Positions 32,936 through 45,005 of a stretch of 64,000 bases of DNA are shown here, piece after piece. How positions within the stretch are numbered: position 1 is the first letter of the stretch; each line of letters starts with the position of its first letter. The DNA comes from Marsupella aquatica (lineage: Eukaryota > Marchantiophyta), in contig OZ316892.1 of NCBI GenBank assembly GCA_973895155.1, positions 22,010,001 to 22,074,000 on the forward strand, read 5' to 3'. A model generated the notes under the pieces. The model did not search any database. It was given only the letters and a program-made list of their open reading frames with translations, and had not been told where the DNA came from. The position numbers and the translations under genes were made by a program.

Positions 32936-35772
32936 GAACCACCTACATCATCATGCTTGTCTAACTCACCTACTGAAAAGTAGATGTCCTCTTTGGACTG
33001 TGTATCCTCATTCACAACACATCCAAGGTCTGCAAGCATATATAATCTTAGTTAGAGCTACACTTTGTTTGATTACCAATCCACACATGTAAGCCCAAGC
33101 AATAGCCATGCATGATGCAACCCATAGGAGGACCCTACACAGGGCCTGTCGGTCTGGAAGGGGCAACATACCCACCAAAGTCTTGAGCCAAACAGAGCCC
33201 ACCAAGTAGATTCACAGTCATACCCCATGCAGCAAGAAACAACAATCAGCTCAACTACGACCAACCATAACAAGATGAGTTAGTTCAACGATCACATTTA
33301 TTACAAAATTGTGATTTATACAAAAATATGAGGGACTCCTACTCCTCACTCCCTCCCACCATTGCTAAGCATCCATCTTCGCTCAAGCTTGGAGGGGAAT
33401 GTCGCAACCATATCAGGTACCCCTCACTGATATCAGATATCAGTCAAAGATATCAGTCTTTTGAGATGGGATTGGAGGCAACTCAGCGAGGCCACTGTGA
33501 CGCTGCCGGTACGGCGGGTAATGAGTAATTTGATCTAACCGCTGTCCTGAGGATAAGCAAAGAGGTGGGAAAGGGCCTCAAGGGACACGCAGGGTGTATG
33601 GCTGCTTGAGATAGGAAACGGTTGCAAACAAGACAAAGTATCTACCCTAATCGTTCATCCACATCATCACAAGCAAGCAAGCATGCTTTCGAAACTCAAG
33701 CCATTTACATACTCATATCCAATCACAATCAAAATAACTAGTTCAAGCTTCCCAATGTAATCCTCACAAGTCTAAGCCCAACATTCAATTGGTCACCATT
33801 CCTTTTCCAACACTTGATTGCACACAATCCCTTGCAACCCTCTAAGGTACACAAGTTCAAGCATACATCAATGTGGTCAAGTTAAGGGTCACTCTTGGTT
33901 GTGGCTAAGACAAGTGGGACATCCAAAGGTATGCAAGGCGTCTCTATGCACCATTCAAACATCCAACTTTCAAAACATGGGAAACTACTTTCGAAAAGTG
34001 ACCTAGGGTTGGTCAACAAACTCCTTAACAAACATGGAATTGACCTTAGTCCCTTCCTCTAGTAGAACCACCAAGTATAATCCACAAACAACCCATTCCA
34101 TCAATCGAAAATGCCTTCACTCTTTACTCTTGCAACTTCCCTCATGCATAATAACTACTTTCGAAAGTACCTTCATTCAACCCATCTACTTTCAAAAACA
34201 CCTTCAAGCTCACAACAACATTCGAAAATGGCATGAAGACATTCATTCTAACCATTCCATCACTCATAGCCAAAGCAAGGCATCAACACACATCTCAAAA
34301 ACGAGGATACCTCTCCTCTAAATGCATAGCAAGAAGGCACATGTAGCATCATGGCCTCCAAGTAAAAACATGGGTCACAAGCAAGACCCTCCTAGCAAAA
34401 ATGAATCATCACCAAGTCTAATCATCAACCAAGCATTCAAAATCCCTCCATAGCCTATCCAAGCTTCAAAACCCTAGTCTCCTTCTCTCATACTTCCTTC
34501 TTTCAACCAAATCTACTTTCGAAGCTTCAAGTCAAGGAATTTACAAGAGAGTAGGCCTTCTTAGTGAGCCATCTCTAATGCAAGACTCCCAAGCTTCAAC
34601 AAGATTAGGTCACATCTCCTCTAAGCTTTCAAAAATCTCCTACAAGTCCATTCTCCTCAAAACTTGAAGCAACAAACCTACATTCAAGTATGCCTTCTTG
34701 TGGGCAATCTCTCATGCAAGCTCCTTATACTTCCTACTCACATCCTACCTCCTTCCTAAGGCTTCGAGTCAGCCTCTCCTACATTCGAAACCTCTCTCCA
34801 AATCCTTAGAAAAACCGTCACAAAACTCAATCTCTTCACATTCAAAGCTTCTACTCCATCTATCTCTTCACAAAATTGCCTCTACATCTCCTACCCTCAA
34901 AATCCTAAGGCCATGGCCAAGGAGGAGGGCTCCCCCTTCACTCATGCCTCATGCTTGAGCTCCCCTCAAGAGGTTCGCTCCTACCTATTCAAAACTTACT
35001 CAAAGACTCAAAAACTGCCAAAAGCGGCAACACTTTAGCAGCATCACGGTGTGAGAGAGAGCCCACCCTTCGAACTCTCCTCTTTAGTACTCTCGTGGGA
35101 AGGCCTGGGGCAAGGCACAAGCCCTCCACTTATGGTTTAAGTCCTCGACAATTTTCAGCCCTTGATCATCCATCAAAAAGATCTAAGGGTCAAAAATGAG
35201 CCAAAATACCATCCTTTGTAACTTTGTAACCAAATGAGGCTTCGCAATTTCGAAAAAACCTCGACCTCCTCCAAACCCTAAGGCATGTCCTCATCCTCAA
35301 TCCTATCCATTCATCCATTGACTCAACCAAGATCCACCATTGATGTAGGTTCAATGAATCTAGTCCTTATTTCACAAAACTAGGAATCTGGCCCATATCT
35401 CACAAAACTGATGCACTTGGACCAAACCCTCTTACATGCCTTGAACCTGGTCACCTCCTCCATGTATTCAATGAACCTGGTCACCATGTCGCCAAAACCC
35501 TAGATACCTTGCTTGTTGAGCAAGCAACCTCCATTCCACCAATCCGCCAAATGATAACTTAATCGCTGGTCACAAATGAAAAACATACCCCACAATAGTA
35601 ACAAGGGTGGGTAGGCTCGACCTCATCCCTACCTTGACCCTCATAACTCTACTTCCTCCTTCACATTGGTCAAGTTAGCTCAAGTCAAGTCAACTTGCCC
35701 AAGTTAGAAGCAAAAATTGGTTTCAACTTCCTTCACAAAACATGAGGATTCCTCCTTTAGGATGGAAACCTC
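32936..35772. other. No recognisable gene; C/A-rich tract
   Basis: A further GATATCAG cluster lies at 33425-33460. From about 33600 to 35750 the + strand is rich in C and A with many CTTCAA/CTTTCGAA motifs and CTACTTTCGAAA-type phrases. No domain is visible in any frame. It may be untranslated retrotransposon DNA, but no terminal repeats prove it. Confidence 0.4.
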
Positions 35773-36250
35773 ATGACACCGCGCTTAGCACACGCGTTAG
35801 TCGTATCTTAGGTAGTTATTATTAGCATAACGACAATATTTAGGTAGGCATTATGAATAGGAAATCATTAGTCAATAAGGGGAATTCATGTTCGGGCTGG
35901 CGGCGGGTCGCCATTCGCACGACCAGGTTGCGAGCGTGTAATGGGCCCTTTGTCCCTCTCTCTCGGGTCCGTATAACGAACTCCGGGAGGCGGCCACTAA
36001 CACGAGCTGACCCGGACTGGAGAAGGGCCGGTACACTGCGAGCGTGAAAGGCTCGACCTATAATCGACAAGGAGACGTCGGGCGATCGGCGAGCTCTCAG
36101 GGTATAAAAGGGAGCCGATCCTTTGCAGTGCACCAAGCTCTCCAATCCATGCGCCAGCTTTGATCCCAGCTCTCTCGCTTTTCCTTAGTCACCTGCTATC
36201 TTCCCTGAATATCACACACGATCCTTTCTAGTTCGGCCATACGATTTTGG
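35773..36250 (+). promoter_or_regulatory. LTR-like promoter region
   Basis: Starts TGACACCGCGCTTAGCAC, similar to TGACACTTAGCTTAG at the proposed LTR start of the Ty3 element near 57097 (minus strand). It has a strong TATA box, GGTATAAAAGGGAGC, at about 36099 followed by pyrimidine-rich leader. It lies directly before the long ORF. I could not find a matching 3' LTR, so LTR identity is inference. Confidence 0.4.
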
Positions 36251-36277
36251 ACTCAGTTCCTGTCTATCGAAGGGCAC

Positions 36278-38803
36278 TTGGCCGACTCATTAAAACATGC
36301 CAATCTGCGCCGATATGAGATCGAACGCGAATACGAGAGAGCCATCCGCCTAGCAGGCCGCCACCACTATCTCCTTAACTTTGAGTACCCGTCCCAGAGC
36401 GAGCTTTACCGACCCGAAGAGGTATCAGGGTACTTCTTTGACGGAGGTAAATACATCGGCTTCTGGGAGGCATTGCGTCGGCTTCCGGACGAGGTCTTCA
36501 ATATTCTGGGCACAATTGACTTACAGTGGCACCACTTCGACCACATCCCCGCTCGGGTCTGGGCTATCATCAACGACAAATTCAACACTACCCGATCGAC
36601 AGGACCATCTTCACTTTCGTCGGAAAATCTCCACCGGCACTTGCAGAACTTCATGGCAACTCCACCCTCAACAACCAGTGCCGGCCAAACCGTGCCTGTA
36701 CCCGCACCCGCACCTCCTCGGCCTCAGCCAAGCTGGTCTCCGCCACCGGTTCCACCACCTCTCCGAGTACGATCCGTGGTGAATGCGGTACATATCAACT
36801 TCGAGGATGAGGAGACTCACCCTCCTCTAAATCGACGACCGTGGGGTATGAACAACCCCGCAACACCCCAGCAAGCCCGAGGGGACAACACGATAACGCT
36901 AGCGGCCTCGGCACCAATACTCACGGCAGTCGCGCTACCCTCAGGGGTTTCACTTTCACAAAAATGGCATATCACGTGCGACGAAGGATAGGGTCATTTT
37001 ATTGGTTGTAAGGGAAGACTTAAGAATTTTTGTAGAAGAACAATAGGGTCTTTTAAATTCAATTTTGAGACTTATAAGAACAATAGAGCCTTTTTAATCC
37101 AATTTTTGGAATATTCCAAGAATATTCCAACTTTATAGGGGTTAAAAAATAATATTTTTTCTTACATTTTAGGGGGTCCAAGGCCTAAAAACGTCGTAGG
37201 TGATGGGGAGGTCCCCATGTAGTGAGACCCCCGAGGCGCTACCACCACCTGACCAAGAGGATGGAGAGATGTCCCCCTCTTCTAGTCACCCTGAGAATCA
37301 GCCTCGGGGTAAGAAGACGAAGGAGCCCGCAGCCGTATCCGGGTTGCCTTTGGCCACGGTTGCAGTAGCCAAGCTGACCATGCATTGCATGGGGGACAAC
37401 GTTCACAAGAACATCCTCCACCCCAAGCATGCATGCTATCTGAAGACTCAGGGGTTTGAGCACCTTGCCTCTCTCCCTTGGAATGGAAGCAGGTATTACA
37501 GACAGGATATGGCGGAGTTCATTCAGAACTTCGATGAGGCCCGTCAACAAACCCGAGCGCACGGGAGAGTGATGTGTCTCGATGAGGCACGTCTGAGGAT
37601 GGTTTTCGGCCTACCCGAGGGAATAAACCGGGTAGAGTGGCGGGCTCCTGGGGGCAAGGGAGCTAAATACCAGTCATCTAGCTTCCCGGCCGAAGGGGTA
37701 GTGGACAATGCATTCTTAATGAGAACGTGCCTCATCCCAGAGGTAGCGGAACCCCTAGAGTTTCAGCGGTATGCCCTCCACATGATGGAACCGAGAGGGG
37801 AAATATCGGCCGCTCAGGTTATCCAGGTGGAGAACTATCGGCTCAGGAAGTGGGCGTCCTTCTTCGTCAAGAAGTTCCACGAGGAGATGGAGCGGAGAAG
37901 GAAGACTTTGTACCTTGGTGGGCGGGCGTACTTAGCTAGCCACGTCAAAATCATCCTCGAGTGGTACGCTCATTTTGACCGCCGGAGCCTCCCACGTCTC
38001 AATGAGACCGAGCTGACCCCACCAAAATGGGTGTTCCCCAGGTAAGGCGATCGCAGCCCGAGGCCCAAAGTCTGGCAGCTGCAAGTCCTGCTACCCCGGC
38101 CCTGCAACCCACTACTGCCGCCCCGCCAAGCATACCCATTGATGTCATTGCGACCTTAGACGCGATCAATCGGGACAATGCCGTCAAAGCCGGGCCGAAT
38201 GAAGCCGTACCCAAAGCAGATATCATGGTGGTCAGGGCGATTCTGCCACCCCCCGCGGTGGAGCAGGAGAACCACCTCCCTCTAGTAGAACCAGCCCCTT
38301 CGACCGACTTACCTCAAGGGCTGGATGTGACCACTCCTACTCCCACGCGGGTTGGAGTCTATCCGTGCCCGAATCCAGAGGGACGTAGTCTAGACCATCT
38401 GGAACTCTTTGCACCGGGCACTTTTCTGAACGGGTTGTTGAGAGATTTCTCACAACAGATCTCTCGGGACACCAGGGAATACATGGCCCGGAGGGTGGCC
38501 TACTTCTTCAACCAGGAGTTGGTTGCAGCAGTAAGGGCAGGACATGCGCAGGCAGAGATTGCGCAGAGAATAGAGCAATATCGGGTTGAGTCTGCCTACC
38601 TGAAGGACGAAGTGGCAACCTTAGAGGCTGAACTCCAACAACTTCGGCCTCAGGTAACGGCCACGGAGGACCAGGTCACGAGGCTAGAGCCCAAGCAGCA
38701 TTGGCAATACAGGCCGGGCTCAGAAAAGATGCCGAGATTGCGCGGCTCCGAACCAAGATTGACAGTTTGCAGGGGCAAGCCGTTAGTTGGCAAAAGGATC
38801 TAG
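36278..38803 (+). pseudogene. Retrotransposon ORF with PMD-like fold and coiled coil, split by MITE
   Basis: Frame open through 36278, no ATG near the start (first in-frame Met about 36651). The N-terminal part is helical and charged (RRYEIEREYERAIRLAG), followed by a proline-rich linker. The 296-bp element at 36940 interrupts it; flanking codons ..TAVALP and PPDQEDGE.. are in the same frame once element plus duplication are discounted. Next is a domain at 37330-38040 (HACYLKTQGFEHLASLPW, CLDEARLRMVFGLPEG). It parallels residues about 285-400 of the ORF at 57214-60843 (YQGFMAGSGLEAFVRLPW, LTPKVIAEVFGLPMG). A frame change near 38040, then proline-rich sequence and coiled coil (YLKDEVATLEAELQQLRPQV) follow. 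The W-x-(hydrophobic)..FGLP pattern recalls the plant mobile domain, by analogy only. No pol is present, so it is a non-autonomous or solo ORF. Confidence 0.55.
36940..37235. mobile_element. 296-bp inverted-repeat element (family A, copy 2)
   Basis: Starts CTCAGGGGTTTCACTTTCAC, ends AGTGAGACCCCCGAG, with an exact 8-bp duplication GCGCTACC (36932-36939, 37236-37243). It aligns along its full length with copy 1 at 15741-16066 except for the telomeric tract. It inserted into the retrotransposon ORF. Confidence 0.92.
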
Positions 38804-39535
38804 AGGAAGCTGATTCCAGGTCTCAACGGGACACAGCCAAGATTGACGCCTGAAGGTAGAGGTGGCACGGCTTCAAGGAGAAGCCACTAAACAGGCCTAG
38901 TTGGTGGACAAGCTGACGAGCAACACCCAGCAACTGGAGGAGGCATGCCAGGAGGCCGCGGAAGAGGCAGACGTGGCGAAGTGGGAAAACAAATCTCTGC
39001 TGGACCAGGTCCAGCTACTCAGGCAGGACGCCGACAGACTCAGAAGGCAGTGAGATAGCCGCTCCCACTCAGGCGGTTCTGGCAAGCGTGCCAGACATTA
39101 GCGGCAGAGTAGGATTAGAGTAGAGTTAGGAATAGCTCAATTAGGCCATAGGAACAACACCTGCCCTAGTTAGAGCAGCACTGCCATGCTATATAATCGA
39201 CGTAGATTAGGATCTTCTAATAAGACAAGCCATTTTCCGGCCTGACAGCCAGCTTAGCTAGGATCTTAGTTAGCAAATCTTTGGGCGCAAGGGCACTCCG
39301 TTCCTCGGCCCTTAGTATTTAGTGCACCCCTTGGTAGAGGCAGGGGGGTTTTTAGTCTCAGTGTTGGACATCCGTGGTATGTGCGGGGAGTCCCGACCTC
39401 TGGGAGTGAAAGAGTACCGAGGGGAGGGTGTGGGACTAAGCTCGCTGGGCGAGTGTGGAGCCGGGCTCCGTTGTAGTGTACACCCTCAGCCTTGGACCTG
39501 TTCATTCCGGAGCTTTCGGGTCAACTAAGTGTACG
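38804..39535 (+). other. Downstream remnants of the split ORF
   Basis: Coiled-coil coding continues in shifted frames to about 39053 (EEACQEAAEEADVAKWEN-like, then LRQDADRLRRQ and a stop). Beyond that is GC-rich sequence without a domain, probably the 3' untranslated part of the element. Confidence 0.4.
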
Positions 39536-41341
39536 CATATGTCTCCTATGTAGTAAAATCCTTCCCCATTATTTCCTTCGTGTAAACCGAGATTGTATGC
39601 TTGTGTGTGTATGTATGTGTGAATCTCATGTATAGGTGCCAACGCTTGGCCGAACGCACTACCCAAGTCAGGCATAGGGTGCAGCTTGTGGGTAGTGGTT
39701 GCGAGCCCGGATTGAGTACCTATATCATCGAATCCGGATTGAAGGCGGACAACACAAAGGCTTAGAAGCCCGTAAGCCGGGGTCGATCCTGCTATCGACT
39801 AAGGTATGTTCCGGCGGCAGAACACAAACCATACCTAAGAGGTCTTCGTATATGACAATAGGCGCACTTAGCGCTAGTTTACGTGAGTTTGGTGCATTCC
39901 GTGCATCCCTCCCTGCCCGAACCCTCATTTTGACGAAGGATGTGCCTGTCTAAGCCGAAGCCCGGGTTAAGGCCTAGGCTAACGACGTGACAGCCACGGA
40001 GAGCGAGGATAGACCAGGTCATGACGACATTTCATGTATGTACATTCCCAGGCATATTTATGCCAAAAAGATCCAACTTTATTTCCTTGATCGTAAATAA
40101 GTTCCGGTCGCACACAGACTAACCTCAAGTTACAACTATGGCAAATTCCATATTACTCTAAGCTAATCTCACTATGAGGCCCCACTATTAACATTCCTTC
40201 TCCATCAAACATTGGTCGACCTCCGCTTGTGTTCCCGAACCGCTTGTGTTCCCAAACTCAGTAGCCATGGAATGTTCCTCAGTCTCCCTGGGACTCATTC
40301 CTTCATTGGCAAGTAGTAGATGTCGATTTTGAATCGCAGAAGTTTTGGTTTCTTGTGACTCATCGTCAAAATTAGAGGACGAACTTCCAATGTCCAGTCA
40401 AACAACTCTTGCTCGGGCTCCTCTCTGACTTTCTTCTCATCTCGGACACTCAATCTGGAATGGGAGATGAGCCTCCTCGCTACTCGGACAATCCATTGCA
40501 AGCCTGATTGCAAGGTAAACAACTCGTTGAGAATTGGACCCTCAACTCCCTAGCTAGAAATGTACTTCTTCTCTCCAAGATTGAAAACTTGCCCCCTATG
40601 TGAAGACTGTCCAAGAACTTGAGTCTTTAAAGTAAATTTATCGCTTCTCTCTTCCTCCAAGAACTTGGGATATCCCCGGATATAGATGATGATGATTGAG
40701 GTTCTCAGCAGATTTGAATTTTCAGTTAGATGGTCAGCGAGGGTCGCTGAGCAGAGTCAAGTCTCATCGATCCTCAGATCCTCAATCATGATTCAAAACC
40801 TCCACACATGTGAATTTTTTGTTACACATGCAATCAGCGAGGCTGGGTGACATAGAGTCAAGTATCCGCGCATTTATCCTCAATCATCAAGAATTTTGGT
40901 TATAGAGTTAGCGAGGCTTGTGGACGAGGGATCGTGCGCAGATACGCCGTATCCATTTATTTCTCTTATCGTTCCCTTTGTGGGACGGGAAGTAGCAATG
41001 AGTGAACGGTCAATCATCCCAGCATGGAACGGGAAGTACGATGATATGACGCCTGACCATACAATCATGTTTGGCAAGGCTCACTGAGCCCTTGTGGAGA
41101 CAAGAATTACAAATGAGTCAAGACCAGAAATCCTCCAAGCATGTGAACGACAAATACAATGATATGATGGTGACCGTACAAATTGTGGCGGGAAGTTATT
41201 CAGCGGTCTTGCTCAATTGATTGCGAAAGGGGGCATGATCTGTTTGAAGCAATTCAATTCAACCTCTTTGGCGGCAATTGGATTTGAGGATGTCAGAGAT
41301 ATTGTTGAGGATGATTCCAGGAAAACAAGGAGAGCGTTTAG
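39536..41341. other. No supported gene
   Basis: Includes a GC-rich tail to about 40020 (ending ..AACGACGTGACAGCC, perhaps the element's end), then AT-rich DNA. A minus frame at 40295-40522 (LQSGLQWIVRVARRLI) is protein-like, and the + strand near 40740-41090 repeats GTCAGCGAGG..GTCGCTGAG phrases. I cannot name either. Confidence 0.35.
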
Positions 41342-41935
41342 ATGAGACTGTGCATCGTTAGATCTTTGAAGATGGCTTTTCCTGAGGAAATTTCTGATGA
41401 GACAATGTCAAAAATTATGAGTGCTGCTTATTGGGAGAAGCGTTTATTGAATGGAAGATGGGCGAGGGATCGCATCAGAACTTACATTGAGGCGGAGGAG
41501 ATAGAGGATAGAGTTGTGGTTAGGGAGAAGCCTAAACCTTTGTTACCTGGTCTTCCAATTGAAATTGTCGAATGGAGAATTTTACCGCTTATTCTTAAAC
41601 CGGTTCGCAGCCTATCGAGACTTGGCAAAGTCAAGAGGGAGAAAGCGTTTGCTACAATGCAGGTTGTCCGACTCTTAAGCAAGCTATGGAATCATCTTGT
41701 GAGTTATACTTATGAATGGGTTGTTTTCCGATTAGTAAGGCACGACCATCAGGAAGGGTGGGTGATGATCATGAACTCGCCAAGGAGAGTCTCACCTCTC
41801 ACTGAAATGTCAAGGATGATGGACCTCCTGCCTGATCCGACGTCTTTCATGAATTTCCCAAACTCAATGGGTGTCTTGCAAGATAAGGAGCTCTGGATAT
41901 GGCGTGCATTTCTCATTGTGTGCTGTAAGTTTTGA
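41342..41935 (+). CDS. F-box-like protein fragment
   Basis: About 197 codons. After a charged N-terminus (SDETMSKIMSAAYWEKRL) comes LPGLPIEIVEWRILPLILKP..SLSRL, then VVRLLSKLWNHLVSYTYEW. This is the LP.EI....+L..L......LR.VSK.W..LV.. pattern of an F-box, which links substrate receptors to SKP1 in SCF ubiquitin ligases. The spacing is loose and the downstream substrate-binding domain is not evident, so this is a family guess. The frame ends at 41935, and 42102 onward is a tandem repeat. A relative lies inverted at 42650-43136. Confidence 0.35.
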   Translation: MRLCIVRSLKMAFPEEISDETMSKIMSAAYWEKRLLNGRWARDRIRTYIEAEEIEDRVVVREKPKPLLPGLPIEIVEWRILPLILKPVRSLSRLGKVKREKAFATMQVVRLLSKLWNHLVSYTYEWVVFRLVRHDHQEGWVMIMNSPRRVSPLTEMSRMMDLLPDPTSFMNFPNSMGVLQDKELWIWRAFLIVCCKF

Positions 41936-42101
41936 CGGGAAGGTCAATCATTGCATTGCGGGAAAGTTGGTGAGTCAAAAATCTGTTACCATTGTCTCTT
42001 TTATCCTTGGAGTATTGCTGAGCTTGATCCTCTTGCGGGACACAAAACTTGATCCAACTCGGAAGGAGAGGGAGTTCCAAAAGGACCCAAAGGCGAAGAT
42101 G

Positions 42102-42630
42102 TTTAGATGATATTGCTAGGCGTGAGAGCAATCCGTTTGTGGGCTTACATTCATAGCAACTTTTGTTTAGAACTCCAAAGACTGCGAGAATTTTCATAAA
42201 GAAGTACTTTTATTGTCTGAATTTGCAAAATACAAAAATGTTGTTCGAATTTGGCCAAAACGTAGAGTGCCCTACATATCCTGATCGATTTCATAGTCTA
42301 CTCGCAAAATGCAAATTGATGCCGAGTATGAAACTGTTGAACCTAAGTACTAACATGTCTATTCGGTTTAGATGATATTACTAGGCCTGAGAGCAGTCTG
42401 TTTGTGGGCTTACATTTGTAGCAACTTTTGTTTAGAACTCTGAAGATTGCAAGAATTTTCATGAAGAAGTACTTTTATTGTCTGAATTTTCAAAATACAA
42501 AAATGTTGTTCGAATTTGGCCAAAATGTAGAGTGCCCTACATATCCTGATCGATTTCATAGTCTATTCGCAAAATGCAAATTGATGTCGAGTATGAAACT
42601 GTTGAACCTAAGTACTAACATGTCTATTCA
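42102..42630. repeat. 265-bp tandem direct repeat, two copies
   Basis: TTTAGATGATATTGCTAGGC starts at 42102 and TTTAGATGATATTACTAGGC at 42367. The copies are about 95% identical up to TACTAACATGTCTATTC, so this is a recent local duplication. It has no clear coding role. Confidence 0.92.
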
Positions 42631-42639
42631 ATTGTCAAC

Positions 42640-43136
42640 AAATGACGAAACTGCTTGAACCCACATTACGTACATATTCAACCCCAAGATCATAGTAAAA
42701 TTATCCATACGAGTCTTCTTCCAAGTCTCGACTCTCTTACCTTCAATAGGAAAAATGTTGAGGTACTCGTCGACCTTGTTGGATTGACAGAACAACCAAG
42801 CATCGAGCCAATGCATGAGCATGCTCGAGGGCAACTAGCTGACTCCATATATCAATTGGCGGAAAATCTTTTACCATTTCTCCATAGAAGTAAGGGTTAT
42901 CATAAGGCCATCTCCTCTCACACCATATCACCGCTAAAACCATTGCTGCCCACGGTTTAGAGTTGGTTGCCAAATGTCTCAATTTCCTATTGATATGCGC
43001 ACTTTCTGAACTATCTTTGCGATGATTTTCAATCTAGAATCATCAACATTCACTACATCTTCAAGGATCCATAGGACTTTCGGCCAAATATGCAACTCAA
43101 CAAGATCACCCGATAGCCCACGAATCAGCGAACCTG
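42640..43136 (-). pseudogene. F-box-like gene fragment truncated by CACTA insertion
   Basis: Reading leftwards from 43136: GLSGDLVELHIWPKVLWILED, then DDSRLKIIAKIVQKVR and a stop. After a frame change: RHLATNSKPWAAMVLAVIWCER and LDAWLFCQSNKVDEYLNIF. The first part resembles the ..L..DLVE..IWP.+L.. F-box-like start at 41.5 kb, in the opposite orientation. The coding sequence is cut exactly where the outer CACTA terminus begins at 43137. Confidence 0.35.
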
Positions 43137-43359
43137 CACTAGTGGAAAATAGTGTCTTTAATGACTAGAATGAGGACTGAAAAACGAGTCATATGTACCA
43201 ATATATGACTAGAGCTTTTCTATCATACCTGCCTCGTCTTTTAGGACACTCAATTAAGACAAATAACTAAAAATCTCACCAGTCATTTATGGTAGTCCTA
43301 AATGACACAATATTTCTGAAATGACATGTCACTAGTACATTTTGAGGCGTTTTACCGAT

Positions 43360-43770
43360 TGTATTTCCATTGGACGCCTTCAGGAAATCCGACGCGGAAA
43401 TCTCACCTGTCCGATACCAAAAGAATTGCATTTTCCGATATACTTTTTATCGGAAAACGACAATCGGAAACTAATCAGAACTACCGATACCAAAACATTC
43501 GGGAGTTCCGTCGTCTAAACTGTCAAGAAACACTATGTCCGATGCCCGCTTAATCGGATGTCTGTTCCACGCATTTTCTGTTAATGGAGGCGTCCGATTC
43601 TAGACCGATATTCTGGACATGGAAATGCCCAATTGTTTTAACATCGGAATTGTCCGATGTTATTTGGAACGGAAATTGCAATTATAGTAGAATTGGACTT
43701 TGCAATACGTTTGGGATGGAAAAGTACGATGATTGTGGCATTGGATATGGATCGGTATCTACCGGAAACT
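43360..43770. repeat. Left subterminal CCGAT/ATCGG motif cluster
   Basis: About 13 CCGAT or ATCGG motifs in both orientations, often as TCCGATA or ATCGGAAA. In Spm such subterminal motifs bind the TNPA protein. Confidence 0.75.
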
Positions 43771-44339
43771 ATTTGGCAAGCTTGATTGGGCCTATTTTAA
43801 ATGGGGGGCTAATTGGGGGTTTAATTGGGGTGAAATTTAATTCTTTAACTGAGTTTTTATCTAGGGTTTAGAGAGGTCATTTAGTCAAGAGAGACTATCA
43901 ATTTTGATTGCACACTATGTACCTTGAAACCCGGGCATGACACGGCGTAACTATATCTTATATACAAAAATGAAATATCCAGGGCAAAAGTACAAAAAAT
44001 GGAGAACATCTCCATGCATAGTGCCAGCTATGCTAAAGGCTGGGCATATCAAATGGACATAATGCCCTCCAACTATCCACCTTGCTAGCCTGGTACTAGA
44101 TCTATACATGTCTACCTAGTCCACTATCCATACAAGCTATGTCACATCTTCCTCTTCTTCACACGGGAACGACTAGGCTGCTTTGCTCTATGAGTCTCTA
44201 CCGCTGACACACTAGGTAGCACATCATGGTCGTGGCTACCTGATCTACCTCCATCGTCATGTGGATGAGGTGCAGAAGCAATCTCTGGTACTCCCCTACC
44301 TCCAGATGCGCCTGAACCATGGGAAGGCACTCCTTCCCC

Positions 44340-45005
44340 GACAAGTGTGGAAAGAAGCCCCTCCAGCACCACCACCACTACCCCCCTCAGGCCGAGTCTC
44401 ACCTCCACCACTATGACGGGAACCTCCCGACTAGGTGCCTACACCACCACTATGAATAGGAGATGGTGTGGGCACATGACCACCAAGGCCCCCCCCGGAC
44501 TGTCACGAACCAGCTGGTACACTACTAGGGCTAGCCCTAAACTGACGAGGTGCAGCAACTCCACCACTACCCCCCTCAGGGTGAGACTCACCTCCACCAC
44601 TATGGCCGGAACCTTTAGACTGGATGCCTACACCACCACTATGAACAGGAGATGGTGTCGGCACATGACCACCAAGGCCTCCCCCGGACTGTCGTGAACC
44701 AGCTGGTACACTACCAGGGCCAGCCCTAAACTGACGAGGTGCAGCAACTCCACCACTACCCCCCTCAGGACGAGACTCACCTCCACCACTACGGCCGGAA
44801 CCTCTAGACTGGATGCCTACACCACCACTATGAACAGGAGATGGTGTGGGCACATGACCACCAAGGCCTCCCCCGGACTGTCGTGAACCAGCTGGTACAC
44901 TACCAGGGCCAGCCCTAAACTGACGAGGTGCAACAACTCCACCACTACCCCCCTCAGGGCGAGACTCACCTCCACCACTACGGCCGGAACCTCCTGACTG
45001 GCCAA
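44340..45005. repeat. 189-bp (63-codon) in-frame tandem repeat
   Basis: Three full units plus a partial one; TATGAAC/TATGAAT marks fall at 44451, 44640 and 44829, exactly 189 bp apart. On the minus strand each unit reads SGGGLGGHVPTPSPVHSGGV, then GGGESRPEGGSGGVAAPRQF. It forms a low-complexity tail of the TNPA-like protein. Confidence 0.9.

Noticed and set aside
36940-37235. Intron in the retrotransposon ORF
   Set aside because: Ends are inverted repeats with an 8-bp target duplication rather than GT/AG, and the same sequence occurs elsewhere.
44347-44697. Threonine/serine-rich plus-strand frame of 116 codons
   Set aside because: Antisense reading of the 189-bp repeat in the TNPA-like gene.
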